Positions 51,141 through 59,296 of a DNA stretch of 64,000 nucleotides are shown here, piece by piece (within the stretch, counting starts at the first letter, position 1; every line of letters begins with the position of its first letter). The notes beneath the pieces were generated by a model. That model saw nothing but the letters and a program-made list of their open reading frames with translations, was not told where the DNA came from and ran no database searches. Location: assembly GCA_015067435.1 (NCBI GenBank), contig SVMM01000010.1, positions 78,836 through 142,835 on the forward strand. Direction: 5' to 3'. The position numbers and the translations under genes were made by a program. This DNA is from Oscillospiraceae bacterium (lineage in GTDB: Bacteria; Bacillota; Clostridia; Oscillospirales; Oscillospiraceae).

Positions 51141-51155
51141 GTTTTGTGGTTTTTT
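51122..51155 (-). terminator. Strong rho-independent terminator after argH
   Basis: A 15-base stem (A6-CCACAAAAC with GTTTTGTGG-T6) and a four-base GCAA loop, ending in a T-run on the minus strand. It follows the argH stop by about 27 bases. Confidence 0.9.
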
Positions 51156-51181
51156 CAGCCATGTGTTTTCGGTTGCGCTTT

Positions 51182-52561
51182 TTACTCCTCCTCCAGCTGC
51201 TCCCGCACCCAGGCGAGCTGGCGCTCCACCGACTCCGGCGAGGTGCCGCCCTCCGAGCAGCGCTTCGCCACACAGGTGCGCAGGTCGATGGCGTCGTAGA
51301 CGTCCTCCTCGATCAGGGTGCTGTACTGCCGGTAGGTCTCCAGCGGCAGCGTTTCGAGCACCTGCGAGGACTGGATGCACTCGGACACGATCTTGCCCGC
51401 GACCTTGTAGGCGGAGCGGAAGGGCAGGCCCTTGCGCACCAGATAGTCCGCGAGGTCGGTGGCGTTGATGAACCCGGTCTGCGCCGCCTTGCGCATGTTG
51501 CTCGCGTGCACGGTCATGCTGCGCAGCATCGGCGTGAACACGGACAGGCACATCTTGACCGTGTCCACCGCGTCGAACACCGCCTCCTTGTCCTCCTGCA
51601 TATCCTTGTTGTAGGCAAGCGGAAGGCCCTTGAGCATGGTCAGCGTTCCCATCAGGTCGCCGTAGACGCGCCCCGTCTTGCCGCGCACCAGCTCCGCCAT
51701 ATCGGAGTTCTTTTTCTGCGGCATGATGGACGAGCCGGTGGTGAACGCGTCGCTGAGCGAGACGAACTGGAACTCCCAGCTTGTCCAGAGCACCAGCTCC
51801 TCGGAAAAACGGCTGAGATGCATCATCAGGATCGACAACGCGCTGAGCAGCTCGACGCAGAAGTCGCGGTCGGACACCGCGTCCACGCTGTTGGGGGCCA
51901 CGTCCTCAAAGCCGAGCATCTTCGCCTCCATCCGCCGGTCGACGTCGTAGGTCGTGCCCGCCAGCGCGCACGCGCCGATGGGCGAGACGTTCAGGCGGCC
52001 GCGGCAGTCGTCCAGCCGGCCCAGATCGCGCAGCAGCATCATCGCGTAGGCGAGCAGATGGTGGCTGAACAGGATCGGCTGCGCGCGCTGCAAATGGGTG
52101 TAGCCCGGCATGATCGCCGCCTTGTTCTCCTCGGCGATGTTGGCGACGGCGCGCCCCAGCTCCCGCACCTGCTCCATGACCGCTTCCATCTCGTGGCGCA
52201 GGTACATCCGCAGGTCCAGCGCCACCTGATCGTTGCGGCTGCGCGCGGTGTGGAGCTTGCGCCCCACGTCGCCGAGCCGCTCGGTGAGCACCTGCTCGAT
52301 GAACATGTGGACGTCCTCCGCCTGCGGGTCGACGGCGAGCACGCCCCCGTCCAGGTCGTCGAGGATGCCCTGCAGGCCGTCGATGATCGCCTCCGCCTCG
52401 CCGTCACTGAGGATGCCGCGCGCGCCGAGCATCGCCGCGTGCGCCATGCTGCCCGCGATATCCTCGCGGATAAAACGCTTGTCAAAACGGATGGAGGAGT
52501 TGAAATCATCCGCCGTGCTGTCCGTCACGCCGGACGTCCGTCCGGCCCAAAGCTTCGCCAT
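51182..52561 (-). CDS. argH: Argininosuccinate lyase ArgH
   Basis: ArgH splits argininosuccinate into arginine and fumarate. The 459-residue product has the signature GSSIMPQKKNSDMAELVRGK, the HTARSRNDQVALDLRMYLR block and GYTHLQRAQPILFSHH. The start MAKLWAGRTSG at 52559-52561 is preferred over two in-frame upstream ATGs. It follows argG by 114 bases that contain two hairpins. Confidence 0.96.
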   Translation of the reverse strand: MAKLWAGRTSGVTDSTADDFNSSIRFDKRFIREDIAGSMAHAAMLGARGILSDGEAEAIIDGLQGILDDLDGGVLAVDPQAEDVHMFIEQVLTERLGDVGRKLHTARSRNDQVALDLRMYLRHEMEAVMEQVRELGRAVANIAEENKAAIMPGYTHLQRAQPILFSHHLLAYAMMLLRDLGRLDDCRGRLNVSPIGACALAGTTYDVDRRMEAKMLGFEDVAPNSVDAVSDRDFCVELLSALSILMMHLSRFSEELVLWTSWEFQFVSLSDAFTTGSSIMPQKKNSDMAELVRGKTGRVYGDLMGTLTMLKGLPLAYNKDMQEDKEAVFDAVDTVKMCLSVFTPMLRSMTVHASNMRKAAQTGFINATDLADYLVRKGLPFRSAYKVAGKIVSECIQSSQVLETLPLETYRQYSTLIEEDVYDAIDLRTCVAKRCSEGGTSPESVERQLAWVREQLEEE

Positions 52562-52583
52562 GTCTGATACCCCCATGATATGC

Positions 52584-52610
52584 GGAAAAAGCGGCAGAGC
52601 CGCTTTTTCC
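52584..52610 (-). terminator. Palindromic hairpin upstream of argH
   Basis: GGAAAAAGCGGC and GCCGCTTTTTCC form a perfect 12-base stem with an AGA loop. In the direction of argG-argH transcription it ends in a T-run. It may attenuate argH or set the ratio of the two messages. Confidence 0.6.
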
Positions 52611-52641
52611 GTCTTTGTCAAAAAGCGCAGCGGATCTTCCC

Positions 52642-52668
52642 CAAAGCAGCGGCAGAGCCGCTGCTTTG
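52642..52668 (-). terminator. Palindromic hairpin after argG
   Basis: CAAAGCAGCGGC and GCCGCTGCTTTG form a perfect 12-base stem with an AGA loop, eight bases after the argG stop. It shares the 13-base core GCGGCAGAGCCGC with the hairpin at 52584-52610. Confidence 0.6.
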
Positions 52669-52675
52669 AATCGCA

Positions 52676-53899
<1,224 letters not shown>

Positions 53900-53916
53900 A
53901 ACTGCCCCTCCAATTG

Positions 53917-53929
53917 TGCATATTATTCA
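53917..53929 (-). promoter_or_regulatory. Possible ArgR operator (ARG box) at argG
   Basis: TGCATATTATTCA resembles half of the ARG-box consensus (TGAATATTTATTCA-like), 18 bases before argG and just downstream of the predicted start of transcription. The match is imperfect, and no second box is clear. Confidence 0.3.
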
Positions 53930-53952
53930 GCTGCATTTTGAAATATGCGCTT

Positions 53953-53982
53953 ATTTTACGCACTTGGCAAGGCTTTTGTCAA
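53953..53982 (-). promoter_or_regulatory. Sigma-A promoter of argG
   Basis: Leftward TTGACA (53977-53982), 18 bases and TAAAAT (53953-53958). Transcription would start near 53946, leaving a ~47-base leader. Confidence 0.7.
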
Positions 53983-54015
53983 CCGCAAATCTGTATATTA
54001 AATCATCTTCATAAC

Positions 54016-54043
54016 AAGTGCACGCATAATCATGCGTGCACTT
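54016..54043 (-). terminator. Terminator after the membrane-protein gene
   Basis: AAGTGCACGCAT and ATGCGTGCACTT form a perfect 12-base stem with a four-base loop, 19 bases after the stop of the gene at 54062. The following tract on the minus strand (TGTTATG) is weak. Confidence 0.6.
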
Positions 54044-54061
54044 TCGAAACTTTGTGTATTT

Positions 54062-54817
54062 TTACCCATTGACATTTGGCACCCGCACCGTAAAGGTGCC
54101 GCCCGCGTCGGTGAAGGTGAGCGTTTCAGGCTTTTTCGCCTCCTTTGCCTCCGTCTCGGGCGGGGGCGCCTCCAGCCGCCGCCGCTGCTCGCGCAGGGCA
54201 AACGGCACCGCCGCGCAGGACAGCACGACGAAAAAGCCCACCGACAGCACCGCGGTCTTGATCTGCTCGTACTCCGCCAGCGACACGCCGAGCACCGCGT
54301 CCGCCGCGGTCAGTCCGGCGGCGCCCAGCAGCAGCGCGACTAAGCTGCGGCGGCTGAACACCTTTTTCAGCGGCAGGTCGGGGAAGACCGCCTTCGCCGC
54401 CAGCAGAAACGCCCCCACGAGCAGCGCGAGCATCACCGCGAAGCCCGCGAGCTTGCCCATCACGGGCTGAAGCAGCGTCCACGCCGCGCCCGCGGCGGCA
54501 AGGATCACGCTGCCGGCCGCCCAGAGCGGCAGCACCACCAGCAGCCGCACGGCGAGCGGCAGGCGCAGGATGCGCGCGCGCAGCGCGGCGCGCACGCCGA
54601 CGCGGCGGCGGGTCTCCTCGCTCTCGTCCTCCTGCGTGCCCGCGTCGTCGTCATCCGCGCCGTCCAGTCCGGTGGTCATGTTGTACACGACGGACGGCGC
54701 GCCGTCCTCCGGCAGCAGCGCCGCAGGAGAGTCGAACAGGCTGCCCGTCACGACGCTCGCCGCCGTCAGCAGCGCGAGCGCGGTGGTCGCCGCCGCTTTT
54801 CTTGCTTTCTTTCCCAT
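54062..54817 (-). CDS. Membrane protein of unknown function
   Basis: I do not recognise this 251-residue protein. It has a possible signal-like hydrophobic N-terminus (ATTALALLTAASVVTGSL), an acidic linker (DGADDDDAGTQEDESEE) and a basic stretch. Three or four membrane helices then follow between about residues 90 and 195, and a Glu/Lys-rich C-terminal region ends the protein. The ATG at 54815-54817 after GAGG is preferred; the in-frame upstream part does not look like protein. It follows hypA at 89 bases and may belong to the same transcript. Confidence 0.65.
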   Translation of the reverse strand: MGKKARKAAATTALALLTAASVVTGSLFDSPAALLPEDGAPSVVYNMTTGLDGADDDDAGTQEDESEETRRRVGVRAALRARILRLPLAVRLLVVLPLWAAGSVILAAAGAAWTLLQPVMGKLAGFAVMLALLVGAFLLAAKAVFPDLPLKKVFSRRSLVALLLGAAGLTAADAVLGVSLAEYEQIKTAVLSVGFFVVLSCAAVPFALREQRRRLEAPPPETEAKEAKKPETLTFTDAGGTFTVRVPNVNG

Positions 54818-54906
54818 TTGTATCGCCTCGTATCTCTCTCCGCCTGTCGGCGGATGTTCATGGGTTCCCTTGTTCCGTTTGGACGAAACGGCGGGAAAAA
54901 GGTTCC

Positions 54907-55248
54907 CTAGTTCCCCTCGATCGATTTGAGCGTCATGTCCCGCCCCTCCTTGATGGAGAGGTTTCGTCCGAAGCATTCGGGGCAGAACAGCTCCTGATTT
55001 TTCAGCGGAAAGTCGACGTCGCAGTCGATGCAGTGCAGCACGCCCGGCACCGTCTCCACCACCAGCTCCGTGTCCGCGAAGTCCGTGCCGTGGACCACCG
55101 CCGCGAAGCCGTCATACAGATACGGTATCTCAATGCCGGACAGCTCGCCCACCTCCAGCACGATCCGCTCGACGTGCTCCACGTTCTCCTCCCGGCACAC
55201 GCGCCGCACCGTGCGCAGCATCGCGTCCATCAGTCCCAACTCATGCAT
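54907..55248 (-). CDS. hypA: HypA-family nickel metallochaperone
   Basis: HypA inserts nickel into NiFe hydrogenase together with HypB. The N-terminal MHEL motif supplies the nickel-binding residues. The zinc site is HCIDCDVDFP with FCPECF (two CxxC pairs). The 113-residue length is normal. Its start overlaps the acyl-ACP thioesterase stop by 8 bases, so it is co-translated with lipid genes. No hydrogenase or other hyp genes are in the window, so its presence in this operon is unexplained. Confidence 0.9.
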   Translation of the reverse strand: MHELGLMDAMLRTVRRVCREENVEHVERIVLEVGELSGIEIPYLYDGFAAVVHGTDFADTELVVETVPGVLHCIDCDVDFPLKNQELFCPECFGRNLSIKEGRDMTLKSIEGN

Positions 55249-55972
55249 GGCCGTCCTCCCCGCCGTAGCGCAGGTTCATCCGGAAGCAGGGCTCGTCCGT
55301 CTCTGCATTTACATAATATTCTCCATTGTGCTCGCCCCAGTTCACGTGCAGCGCCGCGCCGAGTTTCGCCTCCGCATGGTACTCCACGCGGGCTTCGCGC
55401 AGCATTTTACCGTCGTTCACCGCCGGAAGCCGATCCTCGACCACATCGAAATAGCGCGTGTTGTTCATGTGGCCATTCAGGTCGACATAACTATGCGGCA
55501 CAGTGAAGTCGAACGTCTCCGTCGTCTCCGATCGCGTCAGCTTGACAAGGCACGGCAGTTCGCGTCCGTTCTCCGCGCCGGCGATCTCAACGCCGTACTC
55601 GTCCGGGAAGGCAACGGCGCGCGTTTCCGCGTCCATCAGCGACCACACGGCGCTGCCGCGCACAAGCGTCTCGCCGTCCGCGGAGAGCAGCTCGTAATAG
55701 CGCGGAAACAGCACCCGCATCGTCTCCCCCGGCCACGAGCGCAGCGTCACGCGCTCGTCGTAGGACGGCATACGCGCCACGACGAGATTTTGCCGCGCGA
55801 CGATCCACAAAAGCCCCCGGTCGAGCGTCTTGTCCCGCCCCATGCCAAGCTCCTCGGTGTGGCGGATCGACGCGGTTTGCAGCAGCGTGAACAGCGTGGA
55901 GGTGCGCAGGCGGCGGAAACGGTCGACATGCTCGCTGCCCAGCAGGAGCGAGCGCTCGTAAACACCGTTCAT
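55241..55972 (-). CDS. Acyl-ACP thioesterase (FatA/FatB-like)
   Basis: The 243-residue product resembles the acyl-ACP thioesterase family (PF01643-type double hotdog). Blocks include VDRFRRLRTSTLFTLLQTAS, DRGLLWIVARQNLVV, TLRSWPG and the VDLNGHMNNTRYFDVVED segment with the family Asn/His. It should release a free fatty acid from an ACP. The start at 55970-55972 overlaps the ACP stop, so ACP and thioesterase are coupled. The product chain length cannot be told from the sequence. Confidence 0.85.
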   Translation of the reverse strand: MNGVYERSLLLGSEHVDRFRRLRTSTLFTLLQTASIRHTEELGMGRDKTLDRGLLWIVARQNLVVARMPSYDERVTLRSWPGETMRVLFPRYYELLSADGETLVRGSAVWSLMDAETRAVAFPDEYGVEIAGAENGRELPCLVKLTRSETTETFDFTVPHSYVDLNGHMNNTRYFDVVEDRLPAVNDGKMLREARVEYHAEAKLGAALHVNWGEHNGEYYVNAETDEPCFRMNLRYGGEDGHA

Positions 55973-56214
55973 TTCCGGTACTTCTCGATGGCGTCGAGCA
56001 GGTCGCCCAGCGTCGAGAGGCGGTTCCACAGGCGGTTGGGGATGCGGACGTCGAACTCCGCCTCGATCTTGCAGATGACGAGGATGAAGTTCATTGAATC
56101 CATGCCCATGTCGGTGTTGACCACCGTGTTCTCATTCAGCTCAACGCCCTCCAGCTCGGGCACGCAGTCGCGGATGATCTTGACGGTTCTCTCCATGATC
56201 TCCTGTCGGGTCAT
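55969..56214 (-). CDS. Dedicated acyl carrier protein
   Basis: This 81-residue acidic four-helix protein has the 4'-phosphopantetheine site GMDSMNFIL; Ser40 of the product is the modification point. It is distinct from housekeeping AcpP, with the VELNENTVVNTD region and RIPNRLWNRLSTL helix. The start at 56212-56214 has AGGAGG seven bases upstream. It lies between an AMP-dependent ligase and a thioesterase, pointing to a specialised acyl pathway. Confidence 0.88.
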   Translation of the reverse strand: MTRQEIMERTVKIIRDCVPELEGVELNENTVVNTDMGMDSMNFILVICKIEAEFDVRIPNRLWNRLSTLGDLLDAIEKYRK

Positions 56215-56320
56215 TTTCATGCCTCCTTACTATGGGGCTTCATTCCCATGCCGCCGCCGGCGGCATGACAGCCATGTTTCGCGGTTGCCGCGAAGCGGCG
56301 AGCGAAACGGCGATCTCTTG

Positions 56321-56340
56321 CAAGGCTGTTTACAGCCTTG
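56321..56340 (-). promoter_or_regulatory. Hairpin whose loop holds the ligase stop codon
   Basis: CAAGGCTG and CAGCCTTG form an eight-base stem whose four-base loop contains the TAA of the ligase gene. A second inverted repeat (CATGCCG ... CGGCATG, 56247-56267) lies before the ACP start. Together they might adjust ACP expression relative to the ligase. Confidence 0.35.
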
Positions 56341-57676
56341 CATTCAGCTCCCAGCGCTTGACCTTGCCGGTCGGCGTGCGCGGCAGAGGCGCAACCTGAC
56401 GCGAGATGCGCGCGACCTTCTGGCTGCGCGGTCTGTTCTTCTGATAGGGCGCGATCACCCTGAACAGCTCCTCGTCGCTCCTCTCCTCGCCGTGGACGGC
56501 AAGGATGATCTGCTCCCCGCGCAGCGCCAGCGCAAAGTCACCGCCGCCGAGCATCGCACGCAGCTCCGCCTCCGCCTCCGGCAGGAAGAGCTTCGTGCCG
56601 TCGCTGAGCACGAACATCTCCTTCTTGCGCCCCGTGACGTGCAGACAGCCGTTTTCGTCGAAATGCCCCAGATCGCCCGTGTTCAGCACGCCGCCGGAGA
56701 GCACCGTGTTCGTTTCCTCCGGCCATTTGTAATATCCCTGCATCATGCACGTGCGTGTATCGATCAGGATCTCGCCGTCGGGCGCGATGGTGATCGTATC
56801 GTCCGGGCAGACCGTCATCGCGTAGGGGTCGTCGCCCAGCGACAGCGCCACGCCGGAGCTGGTCTCCGTCAGTCCATAGCCGAAGCAGACGCGCACGCCC
56901 ATCGCGCGGGCGCTTTCCAGCAGCACCGGCGGGCAGTCGCCCGCGCCGACCAGCAGCAGGCGCAGCCCGTCGTTGAACAGGTTCTGCTTGAGCAGGAACG
57001 AGAGCAGCGTCGGCACGACGGACAGCGCCGTGGGACGGAAAAACAGGCAGTCGTCGATGTAGTGCCGCGGCCCGCGCCCCAGCGCCACGCAGGCGCCGCA
57101 GGACAGGCCCCACAAAAGCCCGCATACGAAGCCGAACACATGCCCCAGCGGCAGCATGCACAGCAGCGTGTCCTCCGCGGAGAGCGGCAGCAGCGATCCG
57201 CCGTTGTACGCGCTGGCGCACAGGCTCTTCTCCGTCAGCACCACCGCCTTGGAGCGCTCGGTCGTGCCGGAGGTGAAGAACAGCAGCCGTCCCGCGCCGT
57301 TCTGTACGCCGCCGGTCAGCGCCTCGCCCAGCTCCCCGCAGAGCTCCGCGTCCCCCCACAGCGCGTCCGCGTCCGTGTAGGTCACAAGGCCGCTCAGGAC
57401 CTGCGTCGGCAGGTTCCCGTCGAGCAGCGCGACCTGTATCCCCGTGCGCACGGCGGCAAAGATCTCCAGCACGCAGGCTAGGCTCCCGTCCGGTAAGACG
57501 CCGAGGCAGGTCTTGCCCTCCGCGCGGAGCGCCGCGGCGCACCGCTCCACCGCCTCCGCCAGCTCCTCATAGGTCATCTCCGTGACGGCGCCGCCCTCCT
57601 CATAGCGCAGCGCGGGCGCATCCGGCGTTTGTTCGGCATAGTGGCCGAGCATTTCCGCAAAACTTGTAAAACGCAA
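56330..57676 (-). CDS. AMP-dependent acyl ligase (ANL superfamily)
   Basis: The 448-residue adenylate-forming enzyme has LLFFTSGTTERSKAVVL (A3), CFGYGLTETSSGVAL, GVLNTGDLGHFDENGCLHVTGRKKEMFVLSDG (A7-A8, shortened) and LPRTPTGKVKRWEL near the C-terminus. It is shorter than most acyl-CoA ligases (about 500-550). With the ACP next to it, it probably loads an acyl group onto that carrier; it could also be an acyl-CoA ligase. The preferred start is a TTG at 57674-57676 after AGGTGG. Confidence 0.85.
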   Translation of the reverse strand: MRFTSFAEMLGHYAEQTPDAPALRYEEGGAVTEMTYEELAEAVERCAAALRAEGKTCLGVLPDGSLACVLEIFAAVRTGIQVALLDGNLPTQVLSGLVTYTDADALWGDAELCGELGEALTGGVQNGAGRLLFFTSGTTERSKAVVLTEKSLCASAYNGGSLLPLSAEDTLLCMLPLGHVFGFVCGLLWGLSCGACVALGRGPRHYIDDCLFFRPTALSVVPTLLSFLLKQNLFNDGLRLLLVGAGDCPPVLLESARAMGVRVCFGYGLTETSSGVALSLGDDPYAMTVCPDDTITIAPDGEILIDTRTCMMQGYYKWPEETNTVLSGGVLNTGDLGHFDENGCLHVTGRKKEMFVLSDGTKLFLPEAEAELRAMLGGGDFALALRGEQIILAVHGEERSDEELFRVIAPYQKNRPRSQKVARISRQVAPLPRTPTGKVKRWELNARL

Positions 57677-57710
57677 GTGCAACCACCTCACGATACATTT
57701 TCACGTGTAC

Positions 57711-57738
57711 ATTGTACCACAAACGGCACGTGATGCAA
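57711..57738 (-). promoter_or_regulatory. Putative sigma-A promoter of the ligase-ACP unit
   Basis: Leftward TTGCAT (57733-57738), 16 bases and TACAAT (57711-57716), 35 bases from the ligase start. It lies in the ~170-base divergent region shared with the flavoprotein operon, which has only a TATGAT (57792-57797) without a good -35 on the plus strand. Confidence 0.55.
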
Positions 57739-57853
57739 AGATATTTTTGTTGATTTGCGTAAAAAGTCGTGCATTTTTTTCGAAAGTGTAGTATGATATG
57801 TCCAATGGTCAGACTGCTCACCCATCAACAATTCAATTGGGAGGAACACAAAA

Positions 57854-59239
57854 ATGGACAAGAACGCGCGCATCTGCATCATCGGCGGCGGGCCCGCCGG
57901 TCTTTCCGCCGGCATGTATCTCGAAAAGAAGGGCTACGAGAACTATACCATTCTGGAGCGCAACGACCGCGTGGGCGGCAAATGCTGGTCGCCGACCTAC
58001 AACGGGCGCCGCTATGAGATGGGCGCTATCATGGGCGTGCCGTCCTACTATGCGGTGCACGACGTCGAGGAGTTCTGCGGCATCACGCACGACGGTCCCA
58101 AGCTCAACCGCAACTACAAAAACGCGCAGGGCCAGGTCATCGAGCCGTTCGAGCCCAAAAAGAACATTCTCAAGATCCCCCGCCTATTGAAGATGAAAAA
58201 GCAGCTCAAGCAGTTCGGCGAGCTGCTGGAAACCAAGTACAAGGGCTACGACATCAACGGCCACCGCGGCGTCGCCGAGGGGCGCTATGAGGGCTTTGCC
58301 GTCACGCCGGGGCGTGAGCCGGTCAGCGGCACGAACCCCTACCTCAAGGACCTTGCCCTCCCGTTCAGCGAGTTCTGCAAGAAAAACGGCGTCGAGCTGG
58401 TGCAGGACATCTGGATCGGGCCGTTCACCTCGTTCGGCTACGGCTACTTTGACGAGATCCCCGCGGGCTATGTTTTGAAGTACCTCGACTTCCAGACCAC
58501 GATGAACTTCGTCAAGATCAACCTGTGGACGTGGAAGGAGGGCACCCAGTGGATCTGGGAGCAGCTCAACGACCACCTCAAGAACAAGGCGCGCCTGGGC
58601 TGCACGATCGAGAAGGTAGAGCGCAGGGACGGCAAGGTCTACGTCACCGTCAACGGCGCGGTCGAGGAGTATGACAAGATCATCGTCACCGCGCCGCTGC
58701 ACATCCCCGGCACGCGCGCCGACGGGCAGAAGGGCATGGACGAGTACTTCGACGTGCGCGACGACGAGAAGGAGCTGTTCTCCAAGATCGACTACGAGCG
58801 CTACGACGTGCTCGCCGTCGAGACGAAGCCGGAGGATCATCCGGAAATCAGCTACTACGTCTTCGACAACATGGTGCCGGAGAAGCTAGGCCACCTGATG
58901 GTCTACTATCGCCGCTGGCGCGACAGCGTGGAGCAGGTCATCACGACCTACGCGCTGCGCAAGCACAAGAACAAGGCGGAGGTCCCGTACGACACCTGCC
59001 GACAGATGGTGCTCGACGACCTCAAGACGATGAAGAACCCCGCGTCGAACGTCGTCAACGAGTGGAGCGTCTACTACTTCCCCCATGTCTTCTCCGAGGA
59101 CTACGCCGCGGGCTGGTACGACAAGGTCGAGGCGATGCAGGACAAGTACGACACGTTCTACGCCGGCGAGATCATGAGCTTCGGCGACATGGACGAGACC
59201 GCGGAATACTCCCGCGAGCTGGTCGAGCGCTTCTTCTAA
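57854..59239 (+). CDS. FAD flavoprotein resembling polyunsaturated fatty acid isomerase
   Basis: The 461-residue product has an N-terminal dinucleotide-binding fold (CIIGGGPAGLSAGMYLEKKG, Glu35 ending beta-2, then RVGGKC). GRRYEMGAIMGVPSY, TKYKGYDINGH, FGYGYFDEIPAGYVLKYLDF and a C-terminal YYFPHVFSEDYAAGWYDKVE / TFYAGEIMSFG segment follow. From memory, this matches the Cutibacterium acnes linoleate (10,12-CLA) isomerase (PAI, ~424 aa) closely over its whole length. The query has about 35 extra residues near 145-175. An alternative is a general amine-oxidase-like enzyme. Start at GGGAGGA. It opens a plus-strand operon with two more redox genes. Confidence 0.85.
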   Translation: MDKNARICIIGGGPAGLSAGMYLEKKGYENYTILERNDRVGGKCWSPTYNGRRYEMGAIMGVPSYYAVHDVEEFCGITHDGPKLNRNYKNAQGQVIEPFEPKKNILKIPRLLKMKKQLKQFGELLETKYKGYDINGHRGVAEGRYEGFAVTPGREPVSGTNPYLKDLALPFSEFCKKNGVELVQDIWIGPFTSFGYGYFDEIPAGYVLKYLDFQTTMNFVKINLWTWKEGTQWIWEQLNDHLKNKARLGCTIEKVERRDGKVYVTVNGAVEEYDKIIVTAPLHIPGTRADGQKGMDEYFDVRDDEKELFSKIDYERYDVLAVETKPEDHPEISYYVFDNMVPEKLGHLMVYYRRWRDSVEQVITTYALRKHKNKAEVPYDTCRQMVLDDLKTMKNPASNVVNEWSVYYFPHVFSEDYAAGWYDKVEAMQDKYDTFYAGEIMSFGDMDETAEYSRELVERFF

Positions 59240-59252
59240 ACTGACTTTTTCG

Positions 59253-59279
59253 AAAACGGGGCGTTCGCGCCCCGTTTTT
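59253..59279 (+). terminator. Hairpin with T-run between two operon genes
   Basis: AAAACGGGGCG and CGCCCCGTTTT enclose a TTCG loop and end in a T-run, 13 bases after the flavoprotein stop and 17 bases before the next start. It may lower expression of the downstream genes. Confidence 0.75.
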
Positions 59280-59296
59280 GAAAGAAAGGATACGGC

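Noticed and set aside
54062..55248. Possible hydrogenase maturation operon
   Set aside because: Only hypA is present; no hypB-F or hydrogenase subunit was found.
55028..57481. An 817-codon plus-strand frame
   Set aside because: It is antisense to the ligase, ACP and thioesterase genes, which have clear family motifs.
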